Source: Gemmatimonadaceae bacterium
Lineage (GTDB): Bacteria > Latescibacterota > UBA2968 > UBA8231
Reading direction: 5' to 3'
Length of the DNA stretch: 64,000 nucleotides
NCBI GenBank assembly: GCA_026706075.1
Contig: JAPOZM010000031.1
Location: forward strand, 1 to 64,000
Each line of letters opens with the position of its first letter. Position 1 is the stretch's first letter. A program made the position numbers and the translations under genes. A model generated the notes under the pieces. It was given only the letters and a program-made list of their open reading frames with translations. It did not search any database and was not told where the DNA came from. This document shows positions 8,228 to 16,647 of the stretch, piece after piece.

Positions 8228-9334
8228 ATGACCCGTGATCCATTGCGAGTCGCCGCCATCGGCGTCGGCCGGATCGGCCTCTTCCACGCCCGGCACGTGC
8301 AGGAGGTGGGAGACGAGACCGGCGCCTGCCGCCTGGTGGCCGTGGCCGACCGCCACGGGGACACGGCGCAGCGGGCGGCGGAGAGGCTGAGCGTCGGCGG
8401 CCGGGAGCCGGTGGCCGCCTTCGACTCGCCGGCGGCCCTGGCCGAGGCCGGCGTGGCCGACGCCGCCGTGATCGCCTCGCGCACGCGGGACCACCGGCGC
8501 GACACCGAGGCGATGGTGAACGCCGGAGGCCGGGTGCTGCTCGAGAAGCCCCTGGCCGACTCCCTCGAGGAGGCCCGCGACCTGGCGGCCTGGCTCGAGG
8601 CCGACGAGACCCGCCGCCAGGCGGTGATGCTGGCCTTCCAGCGGCGCTACGACCAGGCCCTGCTGCGGGCCCGGGAGCTGCTGCGGGCCAACGCCATCGG
8701 CCGCCTCTTCAAGACCGTCTCCGTGCTGGAGGACCCCGAGCCGCCGCCCCCGGGCTACCAGAGCCCCGGACTGCTCGCCGACATGGCCGTCCACAACGCC
8801 GACGAGATCCTCTGGCTCGTCGGCGGCACCCCCACGGCGGTCACCGGCGTCGGCGCGCGTCTGCACAACCAGCGCATCCCCGGCGTCGTGGAGGAGGACT
8901 TCGACGACGTCCTCGTGCAGATGTGGTTCGGAGACGAGGCGACGGCCCAGATCCAGGTGAGCCGCAACCACGTGGCCGGCTACCGCAACGAGACCTTCCT
9001 CTACGGCGCCGAAGGCCTGATCCACGTGGGCCACTTCGACCAGGACCCGCTGCGGGCGCGGGTGGATGCCTTCGGCCGCGACCATGAGGTCATCGAGCAG
9101 CGCGCCTTCGCCCTGCGCGACTACGGCGAGCCCGTGCCCGTCTTCATCCGCCGCTTCGGGAATGCCTACAAGGCCGAGGTCGCCGACTTCGTGGCCCGGT
9201 GCCGCGCCGGCGAGCCCTTCGCGGTCACCCACCGGGACGGCCTGCGGGCGATGGAGGTGGTCATCGCCGGGGCGGGGGCGGTGCGGGGGGCGGGCGAGGC
9301 GGCGTCTATCGTGCTGTCCGGCGATGCTACCTGA
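8228..9334 (+). CDS. Gfo/Idh/MocA family oxidoreductase (inositol 2-dehydrogenase-like)
   Basis: The 368-residue protein has an N-terminal Rossmann domain (VAAIGVGRIGLFHARH), the family EKP motif (LLEKPLADS, near residue 105), and the substrate-domain segments GLLADMAVHNADEILWLVGG near residue 180 and FGNAYKAEVADFVARC near residue 310. Family members oxidise or reduce sugars, inositols or their acids with NAD(P). It starts 16 bases after the mtnP-like stop, preceded by a GGAG-containing stretch, so it probably closes the same operon. The last 11 bases overlap the start of a small antitoxin gene. Confidence 0.9.
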   Translation: MTRDPLRVAAIGVGRIGLFHARHVQEVGDETGACRLVAVADRHGDTAQRAAERLSVGGREPVAAFDSPAALAEAGVADAAVIASRTRDHRRDTEAMVNAGGRVLLEKPLADSLEEARDLAAWLEADETRRQAVMLAFQRRYDQALLRARELLRANAIGRLFKTVSVLEDPEPPPPGYQSPGLLADMAVHNADEILWLVGGTPTAVTGVGARLHNQRIPGVVEEDFDDVLVQMWFGDEATAQIQVSRNHVAGYRNETFLYGAEGLIHVGHFDQDPLRARVDAFGRDHEVIEQRAFALRDYGEPVPVFIRRFGNAYKAEVADFVARCRAGEPFAVTHRDGLRAMEVVIAGAGAVRGAGEAASIVLSGDAT

Positions 9335-9572
9335 CGACGAAATCTGCCGGCTGGCCGACGAGCTCGCTCGACTGACCGGCGAGACCAGGACCAAGGCGGT
9401 GACCGTGGCCTTGCGGGAACGTCTCGAACGGGAGAAGCGGAAACGCAGCGCCGAAACCCGCGCCAAAGAGTTGCGCGCCATCGCCGAGCGCTGTGCCCGG
9501 CTGCTCGGGCCGGGCCCCTCTGCGAGCGAGCACGGCGATCTGCTCTACGACGAACGCGGATTGCCCGGGTGA
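9324..9572 (+). CDS. Orphan VapB-like antitoxin (PSK transcription factor family)
   Basis: The 82-residue protein matches the VapB antitoxin pattern: a short N-terminal DNA-binding half (LADELARLTGETRTKAVTVAL, near residue 9-30) followed by a charged helix rich in Arg, Lys and Glu and the ending HGDLLYDERGLP. VapB proteins normally neutralise a PIN-domain VapC ribonuclease encoded directly downstream and autoregulate the pair. Here only a 17-codon open stretch and a terminator hairpin follow, so no toxin is present. The ATG at 9324 lies inside the end of the preceding gene in another frame. It may be a relic of a degraded toxin-antitoxin pair. Confidence 0.75.
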   Translation: MLPDDEICRLADELARLTGETRTKAVTVALRERLEREKRKRSAETRAKELRAIAERCARLLGPGPSASEHGDLLYDERGLPG

Positions 9573-9586
9573 CCCTGTTCCGCGCT

Positions 9587-9618
9587 GCCCCGGCCCCTGG
9601 ACATCCAGGGACCGGGGC
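9587..9618. terminator. Bidirectional stem-loop terminator
   Basis: Arms 9587-9600 and 9605-9618 pair over 14 positions with one mismatch around an ACAT loop. It sits between the convergent antitoxin gene and the VIT/VWA gene and could end transcription from both sides, although the T-tract is short (TT on the plus side). Confidence 0.65.
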
Positions 9619-9632
9619 TTGATCCGATTGCC

Positions 9633-11990
9633 TCAGCGCACCAGCAGCATGCGCCGGTTCACCGCCCACTCGCGGGTCTCCAGCCGGTAGACGTAGACGC
9701 CGCTGGCCGCGTCCCGTCCGTACTCGTCGCGGCCATCCCAGGACAGGCGGTGCTCGCCGGCCCCGGGGGCGTCGACCTGCAACTCGCGGACCACCTGCCC
9801 CGACAGGTTGTAGATGCGCAGACGCATGGGCTCGCCCGCCAGGTCCACCGGCACCTGGAAGGGAATCACGGTGGAGGCGTTGAAGGGGTTGGGCGCGTTC
9901 TGCTGCAGCACCGGCCGGGCGGGACCCGCTCCCGGACGGATCTCCCAGGCCTCCTCCGCCACCACCACCACCATGGCCTGACCCATCTGGGCGAAGAGGG
10001 CCAGCTCGGCCGGCTGGCCGGCCAGGCCTTCATAGAGCTGCCGCGGCATCTCCGGCCGGTAGGCCCGATCGATCCAGATCTCGTCGAGCAGCACGAAGTC
10101 GCGGCCCATCCAGTGGGCGGTCTCGGCCGTCTCCTCCACGTCCGTGGTCCGCCCGAAGTCCTCGTCTCCGTCGTCCGCGGCCCCATCGCAGGTCGGGCAG
10201 CTGTCCGCGAAGTCGTCGCCCCCGCCGGCAAGGTCGCGCGGCTCGGGGTTGACCTCCACGCCCTCGTCCGGGGCGAACAGGGACGTCCGCCGCGTCACCA
10301 GGCGGTAGTCCAGCCCCAGGGCCAGGATGTCGTCGAGCAGCTCCTGCTCGGGGCCGAAACGGGCGATCTGCTCCTCCAGGGCCAGGACCTTCTGGTAGGC
10401 CCACAGACGCGGCAGCAGCTCCAGGGAAACGTCGGTATGGGTGAACTCCAGCGGAAAGTCCACCAGGACATCCTTCTCCCCCACCTGGCCGCTCACGCTC
10501 AGGGTGTAGAGCCCGCCCTGCTGGTAGCGGCCCACCTGGAACAGCTCCCGGCCCGCGGCCAGGGCCTCCACGCCGCGGGGGTGCACGTCGTGGATCTCCG
10601 CCGTGCCGAAGGACAGCTCGTCCACCAGCAGCACCGGGAAGGTGAACTCCTCGAACAGCACCCGAAGGGCCTCTTCGATGTCGCCCTCCTCCGACAGGAA
10701 GTGGGACTCACCGCCGTGCTCCTCGGCCAGCACGGTCAGGAAGTTCTGGTCCACATCGCCGCCCACGCCGATGGTGAACAGCCGCACTCGGCCCTCCGAC
10801 CACTTCCCCACCAGGTCGCTCAACGGCCCCAGCTCGATCTCGCCGATGTTCGGCAACCCGTCGGTGAGGAAGATCACGTGGTTCACCCGGCCGGCCGGGA
10901 AGTCCTGCCGCATCGCTCTTCCGAGACCCGCCTCGAAGTTGCTCACCCCCAGCGCGTCCTGCTGGTTGATGAAGGCGGCCGCCGATTCCAGGTTCGACCG
11001 GTTGGCCGGCACCGGCGCCGCGGCGAAGGCGTCGGCCCGGTGGCTGAAGACGACGATGTTGAACAGGTCCTTCTCCACCAGGTTCTCCAGCGCCGCCGTC
11101 AGCGCCCCCTTCACCGCCTCCAGTTTGCCCCGCTGCATGCTGGAGGAGATGTCGATGACGAAGGTCAGGCTGCGGGGCAGGGGATCGCCCTCGGTCAGCT
11201 CCGGCAGCGGCGGCAGCCACAGGGCGTAGTAGCCCAGGGCCTCGTCCTGCTCCGGGGCGAAGCTGAGCACCGTCGGCAGCTCCAGGTCGCCGGTGCGCTG
11301 CAGGCTGAGGGTGAAGTCCTCCCGCGGCGTCAGGTCCTCGTCGCCGTAGAACACGTTCGCCGTGTGCGCGTCGGGCCGGCCCACCTCGGTGAGCCGCGGC
11401 AGGCCCGAGGTGGTCGCCTCGAAGGCGTGCTGGCTGCGCACCCGGGCGCGCAGCACGAACAGCTCCATCTGCAGCGCCTGGTCGGTCTCCGGCGCCAGCG
11501 GGAAGGTGTAGTCGATGCGGCCGTTGCGCGCGTCGAGCAGCTGCATGTACTCGAACTCGACCCGGCGCGAACCCTTGGCCGGGAAGGGGAAGATGCTCAG
11601 CCGGAACGAGTTCGGCGTCAGCTGCTCGATCAGGGCCGGGTCGATGCGCTGGCGCACGATGTCGTCGTAGACCCGGCGCGCCTCCTCCTTCTCCATGATC
11701 AGCCCCTGGATCCGCTTGTCGCCGATCCACAGCACCAGGTCGGTGATGATGGCCCCCTCGGGCAGGGTGAACTCGTAGATCCCCTCCACCTCCCACTCGG
11801 CGTGGTTGGTGAAGATCTGGTCGGTGCGCGTGCGCGCCACCCGCTCGTCGATGCGCACGTCCACAGTGACCGACGTCAGCTCCAGGTGCTGGCGGCCGTC
11901 GTCGCCGACGCCGGTGTACACGTAGCCGATGCCGAGGGTTGGCAGGGGGGTCAGCAGGAGGGCGGTGAGGAGGGTGAGTCGAGAGGGCAT
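9633..11990 (-). CDS. Secreted VIT / von Willebrand factor A domain protein with C-terminal sorting tail
   Basis: The 785-residue protein begins with a signal peptide (about residues 1-20). A vault-inter-alpha-trypsin (VIT) domain follows at about 30-170 (ARTRTDQIFTNHAEWEVEGIYEF). A VWA domain lies at about 270-450, with an intact MIDAS start (FVIDISSSMQRGK) and the TDGLPNIGE strand. An acidic linker with four closely spaced Cys/Asp segments (DSCPTCDGAADDGDED) follows. The last about 85 residues form a FlgD-like beta-sandwich (NAPNPFNAST ... WDGRDEYGRDAASGVYVYRLE ... RRMLLVR), the type of tail used for type IX-like secretion. It is probably exported and anchored or released at the surface; VIT/VWA proteins usually mediate adhesion or metal-dependent protein contacts. 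It is 27 bases downstream of LRR gene 1 on the same strand. Confidence 0.88.
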   Translation of the reverse strand: MPSRLTLLTALLLTPLPTLGIGYVYTGVGDDGRQHLELTSVTVDVRIDERVARTRTDQIFTNHAEWEVEGIYEFTLPEGAIITDLVLWIGDKRIQGLIMEKEEARRVYDDIVRQRIDPALIEQLTPNSFRLSIFPFPAKGSRRVEFEYMQLLDARNGRIDYTFPLAPETDQALQMELFVLRARVRSQHAFEATTSGLPRLTEVGRPDAHTANVFYGDEDLTPREDFTLSLQRTGDLELPTVLSFAPEQDEALGYYALWLPPLPELTEGDPLPRSLTFVIDISSSMQRGKLEAVKGALTAALENLVEKDLFNIVVFSHRADAFAAAPVPANRSNLESAAAFINQQDALGVSNFEAGLGRAMRQDFPAGRVNHVIFLTDGLPNIGEIELGPLSDLVGKWSEGRVRLFTIGVGGDVDQNFLTVLAEEHGGESHFLSEEGDIEEALRVLFEEFTFPVLLVDELSFGTAEIHDVHPRGVEALAAGRELFQVGRYQQGGLYTLSVSGQVGEKDVLVDFPLEFTHTDVSLELLPRLWAYQKVLALEEQIARFGPEQELLDDILALGLDYRLVTRRTSLFAPDEGVEVNPEPRDLAGGGDDFADSCPTCDGAADDGDEDFGRTTDVEETAETAHWMGRDFVLLDEIWIDRAYRPEMPRQLYEGLAGQPAELALFAQMGQAMVVVVAEEAWEIRPGAGPARPVLQQNAPNPFNASTVIPFQVPVDLAGEPMRLRIYNLSGQVVRELQVDAPGAGEHRLSWDGRDEYGRDAASGVYVYRLETREWAVNRRMLLVR

Positions 11991-12017
11991 GGCCGGCTCC
12001 TTTCGCAGGAATCTCCT

Positions 12018-13676
12018 TCAGTAGGAGACCTTGACGCCCCGGCGTTTCAGGGCAGGAATCTGCTCGTCCACAGCTTGGTCGCTAAGAGGATTGGCCAGCA
12101 GAATCACCTCATCATGCAAGCCCAAGCCACGATTGGCAACCAAGGAACTGATATCCGCAACACGATTACCCTGCAGATCCAACTCGAACAGTCCAGTCAG
12201 ACCGACCAAAGGGCCAACATCCACGATCTCGTTGTCCGACAGATTCAGCCGCCACAAACCAGTCAGTGGCTCAAGAGGACCAACATCGGCAATCCCATTG
12301 CCGTTCAAAGACAGAAACTGCAGTCCAGTCAGAGAGGCCAGAGAGCTGAAGTCCTTCACACCATTATTGCCCAAGGACAACGCATAGAGACTGGTCAGAG
12401 AGGCCAGAGGGTCGACATTGGAAATTTCATTATCCTGCAAACGAAGCTCTCCCAGGTTCTTCAGGGAGTCCAGGGAAGCCAGGAAATGGATCTCGTTCCC
12501 GCTCAGATACAACCCCCGCAGATTCCTCAGAGATCCCAGTGGGCCTATATCCACGATCTGATTATCACCCAGGAACAGCCTCCTGAGTTTCGTCAGGGAA
12601 GCCAGAGGGCCAACGTCAACAATCTCGTTATCACTCAGGTATAGCCGCCACAACTCCGTCAAAGCAGCCAAGGGGCTCACATCCGCAATCCGATTATCGT
12701 CCAGTCTCACTTCTTGCAGGTTCGTCAGACCAGCAAGTGGGCTCAAGTCTTCGATATGATGGCCGTGCAGATCCACTCGCTCCAAGGAGCTGAAGTGCTC
12801 AAGACCTACCAAGCTCCGGATGCCGCGGATGCCATCGGCCGCATAGATCCCTCTCCAGGAAGCGACTTCTTCCCGAGTGACTCGAATCCCAGGAGGGCGC
12901 TCCAGCCACTCGTCTCGAATCCCCATGATGTGCCGCACAGCCATCTCCAGCTTCTCATCCTCGAACAAACCAGTATAGAGAATGAGATTGTTGCTGCCCT
13001 CGACTGAAAGTGCCTGGAAAATGGGAGCCTCTGCAAGTGACGCAGTCACCGGATAGTGTACCTGTTGCAGATATCGTATCAGCTCTCCCGCGTTCCCGAG
13101 TCCGAAGTCATCCAGGTCGACAGCAACAGCATGGTCATCGAGCTTGATGACAGCTCGTCCGCTTGAAGCACGCCATCGTTCCCGAAAAAGAGCCTCGACT
13201 GCTCTCCAACCAACAAGCCTGGTTGACTCAAGAAGCATCTCAACCCTTCGATCCACCTGCCATGCAACAGGAGTCATCCCCACTGGTAACCCAACACGCT
13301 CTCCAAGAGGGAGCACCACCTGCAGAGGGTGTCCCAAAGGACGAATCCACAACAGGGTCTCTTCCCGCAAACCGGACGGATCGACGCAGCGGAAAGTCAC
13401 CAAGCTGTCGGCCCGGCCCTGGTATTCGACCTCGATACCGGCCAGTGCCTTCCCCGCCTCATCCCCCAGATCCACCCACAGGCCCCGGGGGAACTCCGGC
13501 GACTCGATCAGCACCCGGCCGGCGGCATCGCTCACCGCCTGGGCCCGGCCGGTGGCGTCGGTGCCGACGGCGAAGGGGAACTCCGTCTGCGCCACCGCGG
13601 CGGTGGCGGTCAGGGACAGGAGAACTCCGACTTGAAGGAGGGACAGGAGGGGGGCGGGCAGGGAGGTGCTGGCCAT
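12018..13676 (-). CDS. Secreted leucine-rich repeat protein 1 (internalin-like LRR)
   Basis: The 552-residue protein starts at the ATG at 13676, where a clean signal peptide begins (MASTSLPAPLLSLLQVGVLL, cleaved after AVAQ); this start is shared with the paralogue upstream. Residues about 30-270 form a non-repeat N-terminal region. About ten 22-residue leucine-rich repeats of the pattern LxxLxLxxNxIxDVxPLxxLTx follow, and a capping segment (NPLSDQA ... IPALKRRGVKVSY) as in internalin-type LRRs. It lacks the FlgD-like sorting tail of its neighbours. Its repeats are diverged from one another, unlike those of LRR protein 2. Role unknown; secreted LRR proteins usually bind other proteins. Confidence 0.88.
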   Translation of the reverse strand: MASTSLPAPLLSLLQVGVLLSLTATAAVAQTEFPFAVGTDATGRAQAVSDAAGRVLIESPEFPRGLWVDLGDEAGKALAGIEVEYQGRADSLVTFRCVDPSGLREETLLWIRPLGHPLQVVLPLGERVGLPVGMTPVAWQVDRRVEMLLESTRLVGWRAVEALFRERWRASSGRAVIKLDDHAVAVDLDDFGLGNAGELIRYLQQVHYPVTASLAEAPIFQALSVEGSNNLILYTGLFEDEKLEMAVRHIMGIRDEWLERPPGIRVTREEVASWRGIYAADGIRGIRSLVGLEHFSSLERVDLHGHHIEDLSPLAGLTNLQEVRLDDNRIADVSPLAALTELWRLYLSDNEIVDVGPLASLTKLRRLFLGDNQIVDIGPLGSLRNLRGLYLSGNEIHFLASLDSLKNLGELRLQDNEISNVDPLASLTSLYALSLGNNGVKDFSSLASLTGLQFLSLNGNGIADVGPLEPLTGLWRLNLSDNEIVDVGPLVGLTGLFELDLQGNRVADISSLVANRGLGLHDEVILLANPLSDQAVDEQIPALKRRGVKVSY

Positions 13677-13743
13677 GAGGCTGCGCCAAGACAGAGATGG
13701 CTCTCCGGCCTGCCGGGCGAGGACAGGTTCGGTGGAGGTTGGA

Positions 13744-15357
13744 TCAGTAGTTGACATTGACACCCCGTGCTTCCAGGGCGGGGATCTGTTCGTTGATGGC
13801 CTGGTCGCTCAGAGGGTTGTCCTGCAAGTGAACCCTATCGCCTTCACCCAGGCCGCTATTGGCGACCAAAGGACTGATGTCGTGGATCTGGTTGTCGGAC
13901 AAGACCAGGGACCACAGGTTGGTCAGGGAGGCCAAGGGCCGGATGTCCTTGATCTGGTTGCTGCCCAGTGCCAGGTCTCCCATGTTGGTCAGGGAGGCCA
14001 AGGGCCGGATGTCCTTGATCTGGTTGCTGCCCAGTACCAGGTCTCCCATGTTGGTCAGGGTGGCCAAGGGGCTCACATCGGCAATCTGGTTGCCACCCAG
14101 CTCCAGATATTCCAAGCGGGTCAAGGAGGCCAAGGGGCTCACATCCACAATCTGGTTGCCAACCAGCTCCAGATGTCTCAAGCGGGTCAACGTGGCCAGC
14201 GGACCCACATCCACGATCTGGTTGACCCACAGCCCCAGCCATTCCAAGCGGGTCAAGGAGGCCAAGGGGCTCACATCCACAATCTGGTTGCCACCCAGTT
14301 GCAGACTCTTCAAGCGGGTCAAGGAGGCCAAGGGGCTCACATCCACAATCTGGTTCTTTTCCAGCACCAGCCATTCCAAGTTGCTCAACGTGGCCAGGGG
14401 GCTCACATCCACAATCCGGTTGCCACGCAGCCCCAGATATTCCAAGCGGGTCAAGGAGGCCAAGGGGCTCACATCCACAATCCGGTTGCCAAACAGCTCC
14501 AGGTATTCCAAGTGGGTCAAGGAGGCCAAGGGGCTCACGTCGGCAATCTGGTTGCCATACAGCCCCAGATATTCCAAGCGGGTCAGGGAGGCCAAGGGGC
14601 TCACATCGGCAATCTGGTTGCCAAACAGCTCCAGCCATTCCAAGCGGGTCAAGGAGGCCAAGGGGCTCACATCCACAATCTGGTTGCCACGCAGCTCCAG
14701 CCATTCCAAGTTGCTCAACGTGGCCAGGGGACTCACATCCACGATATGGCCACCGTCGGCCGACAGACCCCTGAGGTGATCCGGATCGAATGCCGGGGCG
14801 ACGCTGCTATCGACCTCCAAATCCACGTAACTCCTGTAACTCCCGTAACTCCCCAGCAGAAAGGCCGCTGCCGCCTCCCAACTGGATAGGAGGTGCCCTT
14901 GCTCCGACTCAAGTAGCGTTGCGACGCTACGGTCGATCCTCCAGCTGATGCGGACGCGCCCCTCAACTAGCGGCCTCCAAGTCAGTTGACCGAGTCTGAG
15001 TCTCAGCGGACGGCCGCTGGGGCGAGTCCAGAGCCATGTCTCATAGCGCGGATGCGATGGATCGACGCAGCGAAGGACCACGAGGCTGTCAGGACGGCCC
15101 CCGTATTCCACTTGGATCCCGGCCGCCGCCTCCAACCCCCAATCCACCAAGTCCACCCACAGGCCCCGGGGAAACTCCGGCGACTCGATCAGCACCCGGC
15201 CGGCGGCATCGCTCACCGCCTGCGCCCGGCCGGTGCTGTCGGTGCCGGCGGCATAGGGGTACTTCGTCTGCGCCACGGCGGCGGTGGCGGCCAATGACAG
15301 AAGGACTCCGATTCGAAGTAGGGAGAGGAGAGGACGGGGCCGGGCGGTGCTGGCCAT
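13744..15357 (-). CDS. Secreted leucine-rich repeat protein 2, with 14 near-identical LRR units
   Basis: The 537-residue protein has a signal peptide (cleavage after AVAQ, residue 30). Its N-terminal region is close to that of LRR protein 1 (AxGTDxTGRAQAVSDAAGRV, IESPEFPRGLWVDL). From about residue 193 it carries 14 consecutive 22-residue repeats of the form LEWLELxGNQIVDVSPLASLTR. They are so alike at DNA level that the 66-base unit is visible directly. The C-terminal cap (NPLSDQAINEQIPALEARGV) matches LRR protein 1. The two genes are tandem paralogues on the same strand, 67 bases apart. Repeat number is likely to vary by recombination. Confidence 0.9.
   Translation of the reverse strand: MASTARPRPLLSLLRIGVLLSLAATAAVAQTKYPYAAGTDSTGRAQAVSDAAGRVLIESPEFPRGLWVDLVDWGLEAAAGIQVEYGGRPDSLVVLRCVDPSHPRYETWLWTRPSGRPLRLRLGQLTWRPLVEGRVRISWRIDRSVATLLESEQGHLLSSWEAAAAFLLGSYGSYRSYVDLEVDSSVAPAFDPDHLRGLSADGGHIVDVSPLATLSNLEWLELRGNQIVDVSPLASLTRLEWLELFGNQIADVSPLASLTRLEYLGLYGNQIADVSPLASLTHLEYLELFGNRIVDVSPLASLTRLEYLGLRGNRIVDVSPLATLSNLEWLVLEKNQIVDVSPLASLTRLKSLQLGGNQIVDVSPLASLTRLEWLGLWVNQIVDVGPLATLTRLRHLELVGNQIVDVSPLASLTRLEYLELGGNQIADVSPLATLTNMGDLVLGSNQIKDIRPLASLTNMGDLALGSNQIKDIRPLASLTNLWSLVLSDNQIHDISPLVANSGLGEGDRVHLQDNPLSDQAINEQIPALEARGVNVNY
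13855..14778 (-). repeat. Array of fourteen 66-base tandem repeats inside LRR gene 2
   Basis: Each 66-base unit encodes one 22-residue LRR. Units 13921-13986 and 13987-14052 differ at a single base. Several others share the block aaggaggccaaggggctcac followed by a TCxAC/GCAATC core. Because 66 is divisible by three, gain or loss of units keeps the frame, so the array can change length without inactivating the gene. Confidence 0.9.
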
Positions 15358-15581
15358 GGGACCGTGCCAGGACAGAGGTGACTCTCGGGCTTGCCGGGGC
15401 GGGGACAGGTGCGTGGAGTGCCCGGCGCAGAGAGGGTTGCCTGTCAGAGGCTACCATACTCCAGCGGTTGCTGTTTGACAAGGAGTCAGCCGCGGCTTCA
15501 TGCCCATCTGGGCAGCGTCGACTCCGAGGCAACAGCGCGTCAGCGGTTGCACGCCGACCCGCCTCCCGGCATCTTGCCCGC

Positions 15582-16619
15582 ATGGCCCGAGATCCCGCCA
15601 CCGACAGCGGCGCCGCTATCGCCCTCGCCGCCGAACGCGCCGCCGCCTGGCTCACATCCCACATCGACGCCGACGGCTGCATCGGCGGCAGCCGCGCTCC
15701 GGGGCTCTACTTCAAGGTGCCCTCCGCTCTGGCGCTGAACGGCCGCAGGGGAACGGCGGGCGTCGTCCTCGACTGGATCGCCGGGCACCTGCTGGCGGCC
15801 GACGGCACCCTCAAGCTGCCCGACGAGGTAGATCGCTCCCGTCCGGTGAACACCTACGACCGCGGCTGGCTGGCGTGGGGGGCGGCGCTCTGCGAGCGGC
15901 ATGACCTGCAGGAGACCCTGGCCGATGACCTGACCGCTTACCAGGACCGCCGCACCGGCGGCTTCTGGGACTCCGCCGAGGCTCGCGCCTCGGGCGAGGG
16001 ACTGCAGGGCGCCATGACCGCCGGCATGGCCGGCCTGGGGCTGCTGGCGGAGGGGCGCATCGAGCCGGCGCGCCAGGCAGCGCGGTTTCTGGAAGAACTG
16101 TGGGAGGGACAGGCGGACCCGGCGGCCGGCTTCGACTCCAACCGCCGGCTCACCGCCGACTGGGATGGGCGCGAAGGCGGCGCTGCCCCCTTCTTCCGCG
16201 AGCGCACCTCACGCCACTACGTCGATCTGAGCGGCTCGGCGCAGCGGCCGGCGCGCTTCGGACCCGCCATGGCGTTTCTGGTGAGGCTCCATCGCCTGAC
16301 CGGCGATCCGGCCCACCTCGCCTGCGCTCGCCGCTATGCCGGCATGTTCCTGACCCGGGACGATCTGTATCTCTGCGTGGAGTGCCACAAGTACCTGTGG
16401 GGGCTCGTCGAGCTTCAGCAGGTCGCGCCCACCGCGGCGTACCGGGACGCCGCCCGGAAGTGCGCGGAGTACCTGGTGGCGGCGCAGCAGCCGGATGGAA
16501 GCTGGCTGCCGGAGGCTTCGTCGGAGGGCGGCGAGCCCAGCTTCGAGCTGATCCTCAACACGGCGTGCAACGCGCTGGTGGGTCTGGCCTACGCCCGTAC
16601 CGCTGACCTCCGCCCGTAG
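15582..16619 (+). CDS. Alpha/alpha-toroid (terpenoid cyclase/prenyltransferase-like or glycosidase-like) protein
   Basis: The 345-residue protein is made of helical hairpins with repeated aromatic and small residues: ERAAAWLTSHIDADGCIGG near the N-terminus, FKVPSALALNGR, NTYDRGWLAWGAAL, GGFWDSAEARASGEG, YAGMFLTRDDLYLCVECHKYLWGLVEL and QQPDGSWLPEASSEGGEPSFELILNT near the C-terminus. The QxxDGSW-type segments resemble QW motifs of alpha/alpha-toroid enzymes. No signal peptide is seen. The start at 15582 is the first ATG before the conserved helix. Specific activity unknown. It is divergent from LRR gene 2 and convergent with the Ldh gene. Confidence 0.65.
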   Translation: MARDPATDSGAAIALAAERAAAWLTSHIDADGCIGGSRAPGLYFKVPSALALNGRRGTAGVVLDWIAGHLLAADGTLKLPDEVDRSRPVNTYDRGWLAWGAALCERHDLQETLADDLTAYQDRRTGGFWDSAEARASGEGLQGAMTAGMAGLGLLAEGRIEPARQAARFLEELWEGQADPAAGFDSNRRLTADWDGREGGAAPFFRERTSRHYVDLSGSAQRPARFGPAMAFLVRLHRLTGDPAHLACARRYAGMFLTRDDLYLCVECHKYLWGLVELQQVAPTAAYRDAARKCAEYLVAAQQPDGSWLPEASSEGGEPSFELILNTACNALVGLAYARTADLRP

Positions 16620-16647
16620 ATCCCCACTCGAGCAAGGCGTCCCACGA

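Noticed and set aside
13855..14778. CRISPR-like array from regular spacing
   Set aside because: The repeats are contiguous 66-base coding units with no spacers, and they encode an LRR in frame.
13666..14889. Long plus-strand and alternate-frame open frames across the LRR array
   Set aside because: The 66-base repeat is a multiple of three, so a frame without stops stays open in every unit. The real product is the minus-strand LRR protein with signal peptide and cap.
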